A stretch of 7,047 bases of DNA from an uncultured Altererythrobacter sp. (GTDB taxonomy: Bacteria; Pseudomonadota; Alphaproteobacteria; Sphingomonadales; Sphingomonadaceae), in NCBI GenBank assembly GCA_946886175.1, contig CAMPIA010000065.1, forward strand, positions 1 to 7,047. The letters run 5' to 3'. The notes below the pieces were generated by a model that worked only from the letters and a program-made list of their open reading frames with translations, searched no databases and was not told where the DNA came from. The translations under genes and the position numbers were made by a program. Of the stretch, positions 1 to 6,706 are shown one piece after another. Each line of letters opens with the position of its first letter. The stretch's first letter is position 1.

Positions 1-1
1 G

Positions 2-76
2 CTGCCGTTCCTGTTCGCGCTGATGCTGTCGGGCATCTACATGTTGGTCCGCCACTATCGCCCGGCGCGTTCGTGA
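2..76 (+). CDS. C-terminal end of an inner-membrane protein (partial, 5' end outside window)
   Basis: An open frame enters from the left edge and stops at TGA 74-76, giving 24 residues. They form one hydrophobic segment (LPFLFALMLSGIYMLV) followed by a short basic tail (RHYRPARS), as in a last transmembrane helix with a cytoplasmic, positive end. The LSGIYML stretch resembles the final helix of PepSY-type membrane proteins, but that is a guess from one helix. The stop codon overlaps the GTG start of the next gene (GTGA), so the two are probably co-transcribed and translationally coupled. The family cannot be fixed without the missing upstream part. Confidence 0.55.
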   Translation: MPFLFALMLSGIYMLVRHYRPARS

Positions 77-486
77 CCAGGACGGGCAAGCCCAAGCTGC
101 TTTCGGGCGGCAATCCGCAAATCCCCAAGGGCGAGGGCGACGGGCCGGTGCAAGCCTATATCGCCGCGATGCCCGGATGGAAGCGCGCGGTGGGCGAGGC
201 GCTCGACAAGGCGATCGTCGCGGCGGTCCCGAAGGTCGAAAAGGCGGTCAAGTGGAACAGCCCGTTCTACGGCACGGAGCAAGGCTGCTGGTTCGCCTCG
301 TTCCACTGTTTCGACCGCTACGTGAAGGTCACGTTCTTCCAGGGCGGCTCGCTCGATCCTCAGCCGCCCGAAACGTCGAAGTACCCAGCGGTGCGGTACT
401 ATCATGTCCACGAGGGCGAAATGCCGGGCGAGCAGTTCGCGGACTGGGTCCGGCAGGCCGCGAAGCTGCCGGGCGAAAAGATGTAA
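73..486 (+). CDS. DUF1801 (YdhG-like) domain protein
   Basis: This encodes a soluble protein of 137 residues with no signal peptide or membrane segment. The family hallmark VEKAVKWNSPFYG lies at about residues 55-67, preceded by a helix rich in A, V and D (about 36-54). It is followed by strands such as YVKVTFFQGG (about 86-95) and a C-terminal FADWVRQAA helix (about 122-130). The length is usual for the family. Its biochemical role is poorly defined; Bacillus subtilis YdhG (Fra) in the same superfamily has been described as a frataxin-like iron protein, which may not transfer here. The start is GTG at 73, overlapping the upstream stop by four bases; there is no ATG near the N-terminus of this frame. 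The family call is confident; the function is not known. Confidence 0.85.
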   Translation: MTRTGKPKLLSGGNPQIPKGEGDGPVQAYIAAMPGWKRAVGEALDKAIVAAVPKVEKAVKWNSPFYGTEQGCWFASFHCFDRYVKVTFFQGGSLDPQPPETSKYPAVRYYHVHEGEMPGEQFADWVRQAAKLPGEKM

Positions 487-491
487 GGAGG
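485..491 (+). promoter_or_regulatory. Strong Shine-Dalgarno for the small ORF at 497
   Basis: AAGGAGG overlaps the TAA stop of the DUF1801 gene and sits 5 bases before TTG 497. It is the best ribosome-binding match seen in the window and is the main reason to take the short ORF seriously. Confidence 0.5.
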
Positions 492-496
492 CTGTC

Positions 497-589
497 TTGG
501 CGAACGACACAGAACGCTGCGACGGCCCGGCGCTGACCGCGCTGGTGAAAGAGGCGGTCGCCCTCAACCGAGGGAAGAGCGGCGGCTGA
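497..589 (+). CDS. Possible 30-residue small protein, unrecognised
   Basis: A short frame starts at TTG 497 and ends at TGA 587-589. The product is 30 residues: an acidic start (ANDTERCDG), a short amphipathic helix-like stretch (PALTALVKEAVALN) and a basic, glycine-containing end (RGKSGG). It has one Cys, at residue 8. No family is recognised. Support comes from a full AAGGAGG five bases upstream and from its place ten bases after the DUF1801 stop, which suggests one transcript. Against it are the rare TTG start and the short length, since open frames of this size arise by chance in GC-rich DNA. It could also be a decayed gene end. I infer a coupled small protein with moderate-to-low confidence. 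Confidence 0.35.
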   Translation: MANDTERCDGPALTALVKEAVALNRGKSGG

Positions 590-608
590 CCGATCGCCGC
601 CTCGCGGT

Positions 609-637
609 TTGACAGCGAGCGCCAGCGTCGGCACGTA
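609..637 (+). promoter_or_regulatory. Weak promoter candidate before the channel gene
   Basis: A perfect -35 hexamer TTGACA occurs at 609-614. At 17-base spacing the -10 position reads CACGTA (632-637), a poor match to TATAAT. Alphaproteobacterial -10 boxes are often loose, and this lies in the only gap before the mscS-type gene, so it is listed as a guess only. Confidence 0.2.
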
Positions 638-669
638 GCCGTCTTCCCAATCGGCAGTGGACAAGGAGC

Positions 670-690
670 CGGGCCCGGCCATCGGGCCCG
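670..690 (+). promoter_or_regulatory. GC hairpin in the leader of the channel gene
   Basis: CGGGCCCG at 670-677 is repeated at 683-690. Because the octamer is its own reverse complement, the copies can form an 8-bp all-GC stem with a 5-base loop (678-682). An AAGGAG Shine-Dalgarno (663-668) lies directly before it, and the ATG at 703 is 12 bases after it. The linear distance from AAGGAG to ATG is 34 bases, too long to act directly. With the stem folded it falls to about 13 bases. There is no T tract, so an intrinsic terminator is unlikely. The structure is seen in the sequence; a role in translation is inferred. Confidence 0.4.
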
Positions 691-702
691 CACGGCAAGC
701 TC

Positions 703-1926
703 ATGATCGAATTTCCCGGCTTCGAAGATTTCGGCCTCACCGGTCTGGCGCCGGCGGTCGAAACGCTGATCGCGCTCGGCGTGCTCGTCACGATCGCCTG
801 GATCGCCAATTTCATCGCCAAGCGCATCATCCTGCGCATTCTTACCGCGCGCCTGCTGCCGCACGATGGGCCGAGCCCGAAGAGAGCGGTGGCCTATCTC
901 GCCAATGTCGTCCCCGTGATGATCGTCTCCTACGGGATTTGGGCCGTGCCGCATCTGCCGGTCGGCGCCAAGGCGGTGATCTCCAATGTCGCGACCGGCG
1001 TCGTCATTCTCGTGATCGCGATGGCGATCGGCGCCGCGCTCAGCTTCGTGAACGAGCTGTACGAAAGGCGCCCGGACGCGGCCAACCGGCCGATCAAGGG
1101 CTACGTTCAGGTGCTCAAGATCGTGGTTTATGCCGGAGCCGCGATCCTCATCGTCGCCGCGCTGATCGAGCAGTCGCCGCTGCTGCTGCTTTCGGGGCTG
1201 GGGGCGATGGCGGCGGTGCTGCTGCTGGTGTTCAAGGATACCATCCTCTCGCTCGTCGCTTCGGTCCAGCTCACCTCGAACGATATGCTGCGCGTGGGCG
1301 ACTGGATCGAGATGCCGCAGCTCGATGCCGATGGCGACGTGATCGACATCGCGCTGCATACGGTGAAGGTGCAGAACTGGGACAAGACGATCACCACGAT
1401 CCCGACGCACCGGCTGATTTCCGACAGCTTCAGGAACTGGCGCGGGATGTACGAAGTCGGCGGCCGGCGGATCAAGCGCGCGCTGATGATCGATCAGAAC
1501 AGCGTCCGCTTTCTCGAGCCGGATGAAGTGGAGCGACTGAAGCGCTTTGCTGCGATCACGGATTACATCGCCGCGAAAGAGGCCGAGATCGGGGACTGGA
1601 ACGCCGCACGGCCCGAGCGCTCGCGGGATGAAGTGAACGCGCGAAGGATCACCAACCTGGGGACGTTCCGCGCCTATGTCTCGGCCTATCTCAAGGGTCG
1701 GGGCGACATGAACACCAACCTGTTTCTCATGGTGCGGCAGCTGGCTCCGTCCGAACACGGGCTGCCGCTCGAGATCTACGCCTTCACCGCGAGCACGGAA
1801 TGGGGCGATTACGAGGGCACCCAGGCGGACATCTTCGATCATCTGCTGGCGATCATGCCGGAGTTCGGCCTGCGGATATTCCAGGGGCCGAGCGGACTGG
1901 ATTTCCAGCGCGCCTTTTCGGAGTAA
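703..1926 (+). CDS. ybdG: YbdG-type mechanosensitive ion channel (MscS family)
   Basis: This encodes an inner-membrane channel of 407 residues, close to the length of E. coli YbdG, which opens under membrane tension and contributes to MscM activity during osmotic downshock. Five hydrophobic helices are visible at about 20-40, 64-86, 95-114, 137-155 and 160-178. The last, rich in Leu, Ala and Gly, is the pore-lining helix and leads into the beta domain. That domain starts with the signature RVGDWIEMP (197-205), then DGDVIDIALHTVKVQNWD and TTIPTHRLISDSFRNWRGM, which are typical of the YbdG branch rather than small MscS. The remaining 150 or so residues form the cytoplasmic cage domain. ATG 703 is the only early start in frame; no ordinary Shine-Dalgarno lies close to it (see hairpin 670-690). 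The gene appears to stand alone and converges on radC. No broken or missing parts are seen. Confidence 0.9.
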   Translation: MIEFPGFEDFGLTGLAPAVETLIALGVLVTIAWIANFIAKRIILRILTARLLPHDGPSPKRAVAYLANVVPVMIVSYGIWAVPHLPVGAKAVISNVATGVVILVIAMAIGAALSFVNELYERRPDAANRPIKGYVQVLKIVVYAGAAILIVAALIEQSPLLLLSGLGAMAAVLLLVFKDTILSLVASVQLTSNDMLRVGDWIEMPQLDADGDVIDIALHTVKVQNWDKTITTIPTHRLISDSFRNWRGMYEVGGRRIKRALMIDQNSVRFLEPDEVERLKRFAAITDYIAAKEAEIGDWNAARPERSRDEVNARRITNLGTFRAYVSAYLKGRGDMNTNLFLMVRQLAPSEHGLPLEIYAFTASTEWGDYEGTQADIFDHLLAIMPEFGLRIFQGPSGLDFQRAFSE

Positions 1927-1958
1927 TCTCCTCCGGTCCAGCACTCCGTACGTTCAGG

Positions 1959-2705
1959 TCAGATCAGTCCCTTCGCCTTGAGGCTCGCATGCCCCTCGCG
2001 GCCCACGATCACGTGATCGTGCACGACGATCCCGAGCAGGCGCCCGGCCTCGGCGATGCGGCGGGTGATGTCGATGTCGGCGCGGCTGGGTTCGGGATTG
2101 CCGCTCGGGTGGTTGTGGACCAGGATCAGCGCGCTCGCGCCGACCTCGAGCGCCTTCTTCACCACCTCGCGCGGGTGGATCGCGGCCTCGTCCACCGAAC
2201 CGTCGCCCACATGGTGATCGACGATCAGCCGGTTGCGCGTGTCGAGATAGAGCACGCGCACCCGCTCGACGGTGAGATGCGCCATGTCGACCGTCAGGTA
2301 GTCGAGCAGCGCCTGCCAGCTTCCCAGCACCGGCTTGTGCTGCACCTCGCCGCGCGCCATCCGCCGCGTCGCGAGCGCGACCGCTTTCAGCGTGGCGGCG
2401 CCGGTCTCGCCCATGCCTTTCACCTGGCGCAGCGCGCCGGCTTCCGCGTTAAGCACCGCGGGCAGCGAGCCGAACCGTTCGAGCAGCGCCTTGGCAAGCG
2501 GCTTGGTGTCGCCGCGCGGGTTGGCGGCGAAGAGCAGGTATTCGAGCACCTCGTAATCCGCGAGCGCCTCCGCGCCGCCGGTCAGCAGGCGTCGGCGCAG
2601 CCGGGCGCGATGGCCCGCGCTGTCCGGCCGGGCCGCTGCATCGGGCGGATTTTGTTCGTCTGGCGGCAACCTTCCCCCCGTCGTCGCGTTCGACAACCCA
2701 TGCAT
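1959..2705 (-). CDS. radC: RadC family JAMM/MPN-domain protein
   Basis: The product is 248 residues from ATG 2705; the family is usually about 220-230. An N-terminal UPF0758 helical region (about 30-85, with LADYEVLEYLLF) leads into a helix-hairpin-helix segment LRQVKGMGETGAA (about 92-104). The MPN/JAMM fold follows, with HPREVVKKALE (about 177-187) supplying the likely catalytic Glu. The metal motif H-N-H-P-S-G has H197 and H199, with S207 and D210 at the H-x7-S-x2-D spacing, so the zinc site looks intact. RadC was named for DNA repair, but that role is doubtful and its substrate is unknown. The frame stays open to an ATG at 2810, but those 35 extra residues are low-complexity, lack family similarity and would run into ydbH. 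ATG 2705 has only AAAGG two bases upstream. A TTG start a few codons later is also possible. Confidence 0.88.
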   Translation of the reverse strand: MHGLSNATTGGRLPPDEQNPPDAAARPDSAGHRARLRRRLLTGGAEALADYEVLEYLLFAANPRGDTKPLAKALLERFGSLPAVLNAEAGALRQVKGMGETGAATLKAVALATRRMARGEVQHKPVLGSWQALLDYLTVDMAHLTVERVRVLYLDTRNRLIVDHHVGDGSVDEAAIHPREVVKKALEVGASALILVHNHPSGNPEPSRADIDITRRIAEAGRLLGIVVHDHVIVGREGHASLKAKGLI

Positions 2706-2740
2706 TGCCTTTGCCGGGCGATGCGCGCAAGTGTGAGGGG

Positions 2741-5700
2741 ATGGCGCTGGCCGAAGACGACAATGTGAATGAGGCCGAGACCGTAGCGCCGCGCCGCCGC
2801 CCGATGACATGGCGCGGGCGGGCGTCGCTCGCGCTGCTCCTGATCATCGTGGCAGGGCTGATCGCGGTGTGGTTCACCCGCGAACGGATCGCCGGCAATG
2901 TCATCGCCGGAATGCTGGCGGAGTACGATCTCCCCGCGCAATACGAGATCGAGAGCATCGGCCCCGGGCAGCAGGTTCTGCGCGATGTGGTGATCGGCGA
3001 TCCCCTGCTGCCGGACCTCACGATCGAGCGGGTCACGGTGCATTTGCGCTATCGCTTCGGCACGCCGACGGTCGGGCGAATCGAGCTCGAGCGGCCCCGG
3101 CTGTTCGGTAGCTTGCGCGGCGGCGCGCTCAGCTTCGGCACGCTCGACCGCGCGCTGTTCCGCGACACGGGTGAGCCGCCGGGCCTGCCCGATCTCGACA
3201 TCGCGGTGATCGACGGGCGCGCGCTGATCGAAACCGACTACGGGCCCGTGGGCATCAAGGCCGCGGGCGCGGGCGAACTCGACGACGGCTTCGCGGGCGT
3301 GCTCGCGGCGGTCGCACCCGATCTCAACGGCGCTGGCTGCGCGGCGGTCGACGCCAGCGCCTATGGCCGCGTGACGACCGAGGCGGGCAAGCTGCGCTTC
3401 GACGGTCCGGTGCGGCTCGCCGATCTGGCCTGTCCCGAAAGCGGGTTGCGGCTGAGCGAGGCCTCGCTGTCGCTCGACGCGGTCGTGGACGCGGATTTCG
3501 CTGGGCTGGAAGGCGAGGCGACGCTCGCAAGCGGTGCGCTCGCGGCCGGCGAGATGCGCGCCAACGGCGTCAACGGCACGGTGCGCGCGACCTGGCGCAA
3601 CGACCAGCTCAACGCCCGCTACACGCTCGTCGGGCGCGGGGTCGCCCATCCGCAGGGCCGCCTGGCCGTGCTCACCGCGAGCGGCGCGATGCGCGCGCGC
3701 GAGGGATTCGAGCGGATCGAGCTCCAGGGCGAGATCGAGGGCAACGACTTGCGGATGGGCGACCGCCTGGCGAGCCGGATCCGCAGCTTCGGGAGCGCGG
3801 GGGAGGGCACGCTGCTCGCACCGCTGCTCCAGCGGGCCACCGGCAGTCTCGTGCGCGAATCGCGCGGCAGCCGGATCGCCGCGAACGTCACGGTGCGCGT
3901 GCGCGAAAACTCGCTGTCGGTCACCGTTCCGCAGGCGACGCTGCGCGGCGGGAGCGGCGCAACGCTGCTGGCGCTCTCGCGCGCGCAGTTCAGCCGCGTC
4001 GGCGACGCCGCGCCGATAATGACCGGCAATTTCAGCACCGGTGGCGAGGGGCTGCCGCGAATCACCGGGCGGATGGAGCGCGGGCGCGGGCGCGATCCTT
4101 CGCTGCGCCTGCGGATGGCGGATTATACGGCGGGCGATTCGCGCCTGGCCATTCCCGAACTCGTGATCGCCCAGGGCGCGGGTGGCCGGATCGGCTTCTC
4201 GGGCCGTGCGATCGCCTCGGGCGCCTTGCCCGGCGGCTCGACGCGCGAGCTGGCGGTTCCGCTCGACGGCGCCTGGTCGAGCGCCCGCGGTCTCGCGCTA
4301 TGGCGCGAATGCACCGATTTCCGCTTCGCCAGCCTCGCGGTGGCCGAACTCGTCTTCGAAGGGCGAACGCTGACCCTGTGCCCGAGACGCGGCGCACCCA
4401 TCCTGGCCTATGGCGAGGAGGGCTTGCGGGTGGCGGCCGGCGCGCCCTCGCTGGAACTGACGGGCGAGCTTGCAGGCACTCCGATCGCGCTCAGCTCGGG
4501 CCCGATCGGGTTCGCATGGCCGGGCAACCTCTCGGCGCGAGACGTGGTCGTGACGCTCGGCCCGGAGAGTGGAGCGAGCCGCTTCCGCGTGAGCGACATC
4601 AGCGCGACGCTCGGGCGCGAGATCGCCGGCACGTTCGACGACGCCGACGTCTCGCTCTTCGCCGTGCCGCTCGACTTGCGCCAGACCAGCGGCACATGGC
4701 GCTATGCCGGCGGTGTGCTGTCGCTCGCCGACGGCAGCTTCGTGCTCGAGGATCGCAGCGAAGCCGATCGCTTCAACCCGCTGATGGCGCGCGATGCCAC
4801 GCTGACGCTGGAGGACAGCATGATCCGCGCCAACGCCGTGCTGCGCGAGCCGAGCAGCGGGCGCGAAGTGACCGAAGTGGCGATCGTGCACGACCTGGGC
4901 AGCGGCACGGGTCACGCCGATCTCGGTGTCGATGGCCTGCTGTTCGACGAATCGCTCCAGCCCGACATGCTCAGCACCCTGGCGCTCGGCGTGATCGCCA
5001 ACGCCCGCGGCACGGTGACCGGCGCCGGGCGGATCGACTGGGACGAAAGCGGCATGACCAGCTCGGGCCGCTTCTCGAGCGAGGATCTCGATTTCGCCGC
5101 CGCCTTCGGCCCGGTGACCGACGCCTCGGGCACGATCGTGTTCGACGATCTCATCAACCTGACCACCGCCCCGGGGCAGCGCATCCAGGTCGGCTCGGTC
5201 AATCCGGGTATCGAGGTGACCGACGGCGAGGTCGAGTTCGCGCTGCGCGAAGGGCAGTTCCTCGCCGTCGCCGGCGGCACCTGGCCGTTCATGGGCGGCA
5301 CGCTCACGCTGCGCCCGGTCGACCTCAACCTCGGCGTCAGCGAACGCCGCGCCTACGTGTTCGAAATCCGCGGGCTCGACGCGGCCACGTTCGTCCAGCA
5401 GTTCGAGCTTGGCAATATCAGCGCCACCGGGACTTTCGACGGCGCGGTGCCGATCGTGTTCGACGAGGACGGCAACGGCACGATCGATGGCGGCCGCCTG
5501 GTTTCGCGCCCGCCGGGCGGCAACGTCGCCTATGTCGGCGAGCTGACCTACCAAGACCTCTCGCCGATCGCCAATTTCGCATTCGATGCGCTGCGCTCGC
5601 TCGACTACCGCGAGATGACGATCGACATGAACGGAAGCCTTGCCGGCGAGATCATCACCGAGGTCCGCTTCACCGGAGTGAGCCAGGGGGAGGGCGCGAG

Positions 5701-5965
5701 CGAAAACTTCATCACCCGCCAGATCGCCGACCTGCCGCTCGAGTTCCGCATCAATATCCGCGCGGCCTTCGCCCAGCTGCTGTCCAACGTGCGCTCGCTC
5801 TACGATCCCGCCTTCGTGCGCGACCCGCGCGAGCTGGGGCTTTTGACCGATGACGGCGAGCGCCTGCGGCGCGAGGTCTCGCCGCCCGCCGAAGCGATCA
5901 AGCCCGAAGATCTTATCCCAGACGAACCACCCGTTCAGACCCCGGAAAGCGAGACCATGCCATGA
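2741..5965 (+). CDS. ydbH: YdbH family AsmA-like intermembrane lipid-bridge protein
   Basis: The product has 1074 residues against 879 in E. coli YdbH. A short charged cytoplasmic start (1-26) is followed by one transmembrane anchor (about 27-45, LALLLIIVAGLIAVW). Almost all the rest is periplasmic, made of repeated beta-strand stretches typical of AsmA-like lipid-transfer proteins. The C-terminal DctA-YdbH-type region (about 800-1030) includes VNPGIEVTDGEVEF, WPFMGGTLTLRP, ALRSLDYREMTIDMNG and LPLEFRINIRA. The end is a Pro/Glu-rich tail (about 1047-1074). In E. coli this protein works with TamB and YhdP in phospholipid supply to the outer membrane and joins YnbE to span the periplasm. The only four Cys fall in two pairs (200/231 and 524/547). 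ATG 2741 follows GAGGGG directly; TTG 2705 or GTG 2765 are alternatives. The stop overlaps ynbE (ATGA). Confidence 0.88.
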   Translation: MALAEDDNVNEAETVAPRRRPMTWRGRASLALLLIIVAGLIAVWFTRERIAGNVIAGMLAEYDLPAQYEIESIGPGQQVLRDVVIGDPLLPDLTIERVTVHLRYRFGTPTVGRIELERPRLFGSLRGGALSFGTLDRALFRDTGEPPGLPDLDIAVIDGRALIETDYGPVGIKAAGAGELDDGFAGVLAAVAPDLNGAGCAAVDASAYGRVTTEAGKLRFDGPVRLADLACPESGLRLSEASLSLDAVVDADFAGLEGEATLASGALAAGEMRANGVNGTVRATWRNDQLNARYTLVGRGVAHPQGRLAVLTASGAMRAREGFERIELQGEIEGNDLRMGDRLASRIRSFGSAGEGTLLAPLLQRATGSLVRESRGSRIAANVTVRVRENSLSVTVPQATLRGGSGATLLALSRAQFSRVGDAAPIMTGNFSTGGEGLPRITGRMERGRGRDPSLRLRMADYTAGDSRLAIPELVIAQGAGGRIGFSGRAIASGALPGGSTRELAVPLDGAWSSARGLALWRECTDFRFASLAVAELVFEGRTLTLCPRRGAPILAYGEEGLRVAAGAPSLELTGELAGTPIALSSGPIGFAWPGNLSARDVVVTLGPESGASRFRVSDISATLGREIAGTFDDADVSLFAVPLDLRQTSGTWRYAGGVLSLADGSFVLEDRSEADRFNPLMARDATLTLEDSMIRANAVLREPSSGREVTEVAIVHDLGSGTGHADLGVDGLLFDESLQPDMLSTLALGVIANARGTVTGAGRIDWDESGMTSSGRFSSEDLDFAAAFGPVTDASGTIVFDDLINLTTAPGQRIQVGSVNPGIEVTDGEVEFALREGQFLAVAGGTWPFMGGTLTLRPVDLNLGVSERRAYVFEIRGLDAATFVQQFELGNISATGTFDGAVPIVFDEDGNGTIDGGRLVSRPPGGNVAYVGELTYQDLSPIANFAFDALRSLDYREMTIDMNGSLAGEIITEVRFTGVSQGEGASENFITRQIADLPLEFRINIRAAFAQLLSNVRSLYDPAFVRDPRELGLLTDDGERLRREVSPPAEAIKPEDLIPDEPPVQTPESETMP

Positions 5966-6222
5966 AGCCAGTCGAATTGACTGTCCGCCAAGCGCCTGCG
6001 ACAACCCGCCCCATGCGGGGAAAACGATCGGCGCGAGAGTGGGTGAAAGGTTCGCTGCCGCTGGTGATCGCGGGTTCGCTGGCCTTGGGAGGGTGCATCT
6101 CTGTCGAGGCGCCCGACAAGCCGATCGTGATCGAGCTCAACATCAACATCCGGCAGGAAGTGATTTACCGGCTCGCGGAGGACGCGGGCAACACGATCGA
6201 GGAAAACGCGGAAATCTTCTGA
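5962..6222 (+). CDS. ynbE: YnbE family outer-membrane lipoprotein
   Basis: The product is 86 residues. A long, basic N-terminal region (about 1-30) precedes a hydrophobic segment (SLPLVIAGSLA) and a lipobox LGGC with Cys45 as the lipid-bearing residue. Ile at +2 fits outer-membrane sorting. The mature part is 42 residues, with VEAPDKPIVIELNINIRQ forming the family's beta strands, an EVIYRLAED helix-like part and a terminal NAEIF like the end of E. coli YnbE. In E. coli, YnbE adds its strands to the C-terminus of YdbH to complete the bridge to the outer membrane. ATG 5962 overlaps the ydbH stop by four bases, which favours coupled translation. That start gives an unusually long signal peptide; ATG 6013 or GTG 6043 in the same frame would give an ordinary length, but neither has a clear Shine-Dalgarno. 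Confidence 0.87.
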   Translation: MKPVELTVRQAPATTRPMRGKRSAREWVKGSLPLVIAGSLALGGCISVEAPDKPIVIELNINIRQEVIYRLAEDAGNTIEENAEIF

Positions 6223-6223
6223 T

Positions 6224-6227
6224 GGAG
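6224..6227 (+). promoter_or_regulatory. Shine-Dalgarno fixing the ydbL start
   Basis: GGAG lies six bases before ATG 6234. It favours that start over ATG 6222, which overlaps the ynbE stop (TGATG) but has no ribosome-binding sequence of its own beyond coupling. Confidence 0.5.
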
Positions 6228-6233
6228 ACCGTC

Positions 6234-6632
6234 ATGAACAGCCAATTGTTTCGCAAGATCGCCTTCGCGGCGACCGGCTTCGCGCTGGTTGCTGGCGGCC
6301 TCGCCGCGCCCGCCCAGGCGCAGCGCGACCCGGCTTACGAGGCCGCGCGCGAGAGCGGCAAGGTGGGTGAGAAGATGGACGGCTATCTCGGCATCGTCGG
6401 AGCTTCGACGCCCGCGCTGCAGCGGATCGTCAACGACATCAATATCCAGCGCCGCGCGGTTTACGCGCAGAAGGCCCAATCGGCCAATGCGACACTGGAG
6501 GAATACGCGCTGACCGCCGGGTGCATCGCGATCGCGCGGACCGAGCCGGGCGAGAAGTACCAGGCGCCCGATGGCTCGTGGCAGACGCGCACCAGCGCGC
6601 CGCCGCAGCGCGACAGCCGCTGCCCGGGCTGA
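6234..6632 (+). CDS. ydbL: YdbL family (DUF1318) periplasmic protein
   Basis: The product is 132 residues from ATG 6234. A Sec signal peptide (1-29) ends in APAQA before QRDP, so the mature protein is periplasmic, about 103 residues. Family landmarks are the AARESGKVGEKMDGYLGIV stretch (about 37-55), the IVNDINIQRRAVYAQKAQ helix (about 65-82), LEEYALTAG (about 88-96) and PGEKYQAPDGSWQ (about 105-117). E. coli YdbL is reported to prevent improper YnbE multimerisation, acting as a chaperone for the YdbH-YnbE bridge. This copy extends about a dozen residues past the Gly-Trp end usual in E. coli and carries Cys97 and Cys130, which could form a disulfide. It follows ynbE with almost no gap and closes the operon. 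An alternative start at ATG 6222 adds only four residues. Confidence 0.87.
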   Translation: MNSQLFRKIAFAATGFALVAGGLAAPAQAQRDPAYEAARESGKVGEKMDGYLGIVGASTPALQRIVNDINIQRRAVYAQKAQSANATLEEYALTAGCIAIARTEPGEKYQAPDGSWQTRTSAPPQRDSRCPG

Positions 6633-6677
6633 GGCGGCCGGGCGGGCAACTTCTCCCGCATTGCAGCAAGCCATCGA

Positions 6678-6706
6678 TTGACTCGCCCATGGGGCCCGCC
6701 TAAGGG
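6678..6706 (+). promoter_or_regulatory. Weak promoter candidate for the atp operon
   Basis: TTGACT at 6678-6683 matches five of six bases of a -35 box. At 17-base spacing the -10 position reads TAAGGG (6701-6706), a poor match. It is listed because an atp operon normally has its own promoter and this gap is the place for it; the hairpin at 6694-6725 overlaps it. Confidence 0.2.

Noticed and set aside
668..690. The GC palindrome before the channel gene as an intrinsic terminator of the upstream genes.
   Set aside because: No run of T follows the stem.
1919..1935. CGGAG and CTCCG around the channel stop codon as a convergent terminator.
   Set aside because: Only five base pairs with a seven-base loop and no T run; too weak to call.
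55..1944. A 629-codon open frame on the - strand opposite the DUF1801 and channel genes.
   Set aside because: It is a codon-bias shadow: rich in Arg, His, Asp and Gly, with no recognisable domain, and it runs across two well-supported + strand genes and the gap between them.
2611..2740. A search for a sigma70-type promoter before ydbH.
   Set aside because: Only scattered partial -35-like hexamers (such as TTCGAC) without a fitting -10; nothing above chance in this base composition.
1800..2768. A 322-codon + strand frame opposite radC.
   Set aside because: radC on the - strand has its complete JAMM motif; the opposite frame is rich in Arg, His and Asp and has no domain.
2706..2810. Extension of RadC by 35 residues to ATG 2810.
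   Set aside because: The added residues are Ser/Pro/His/Arg-rich with no likeness to RadC N-termini and overlap the start of ydbH.
4298..6004. A 568-codon open frame on the - strand and a 517-codon + strand frame (4300-5853) over ydbH.
   Set aside because: Both are low-complexity (Arg/Ala/His-rich), lack family motifs and overlay the clearly recognisable ydbH C-terminal domain.
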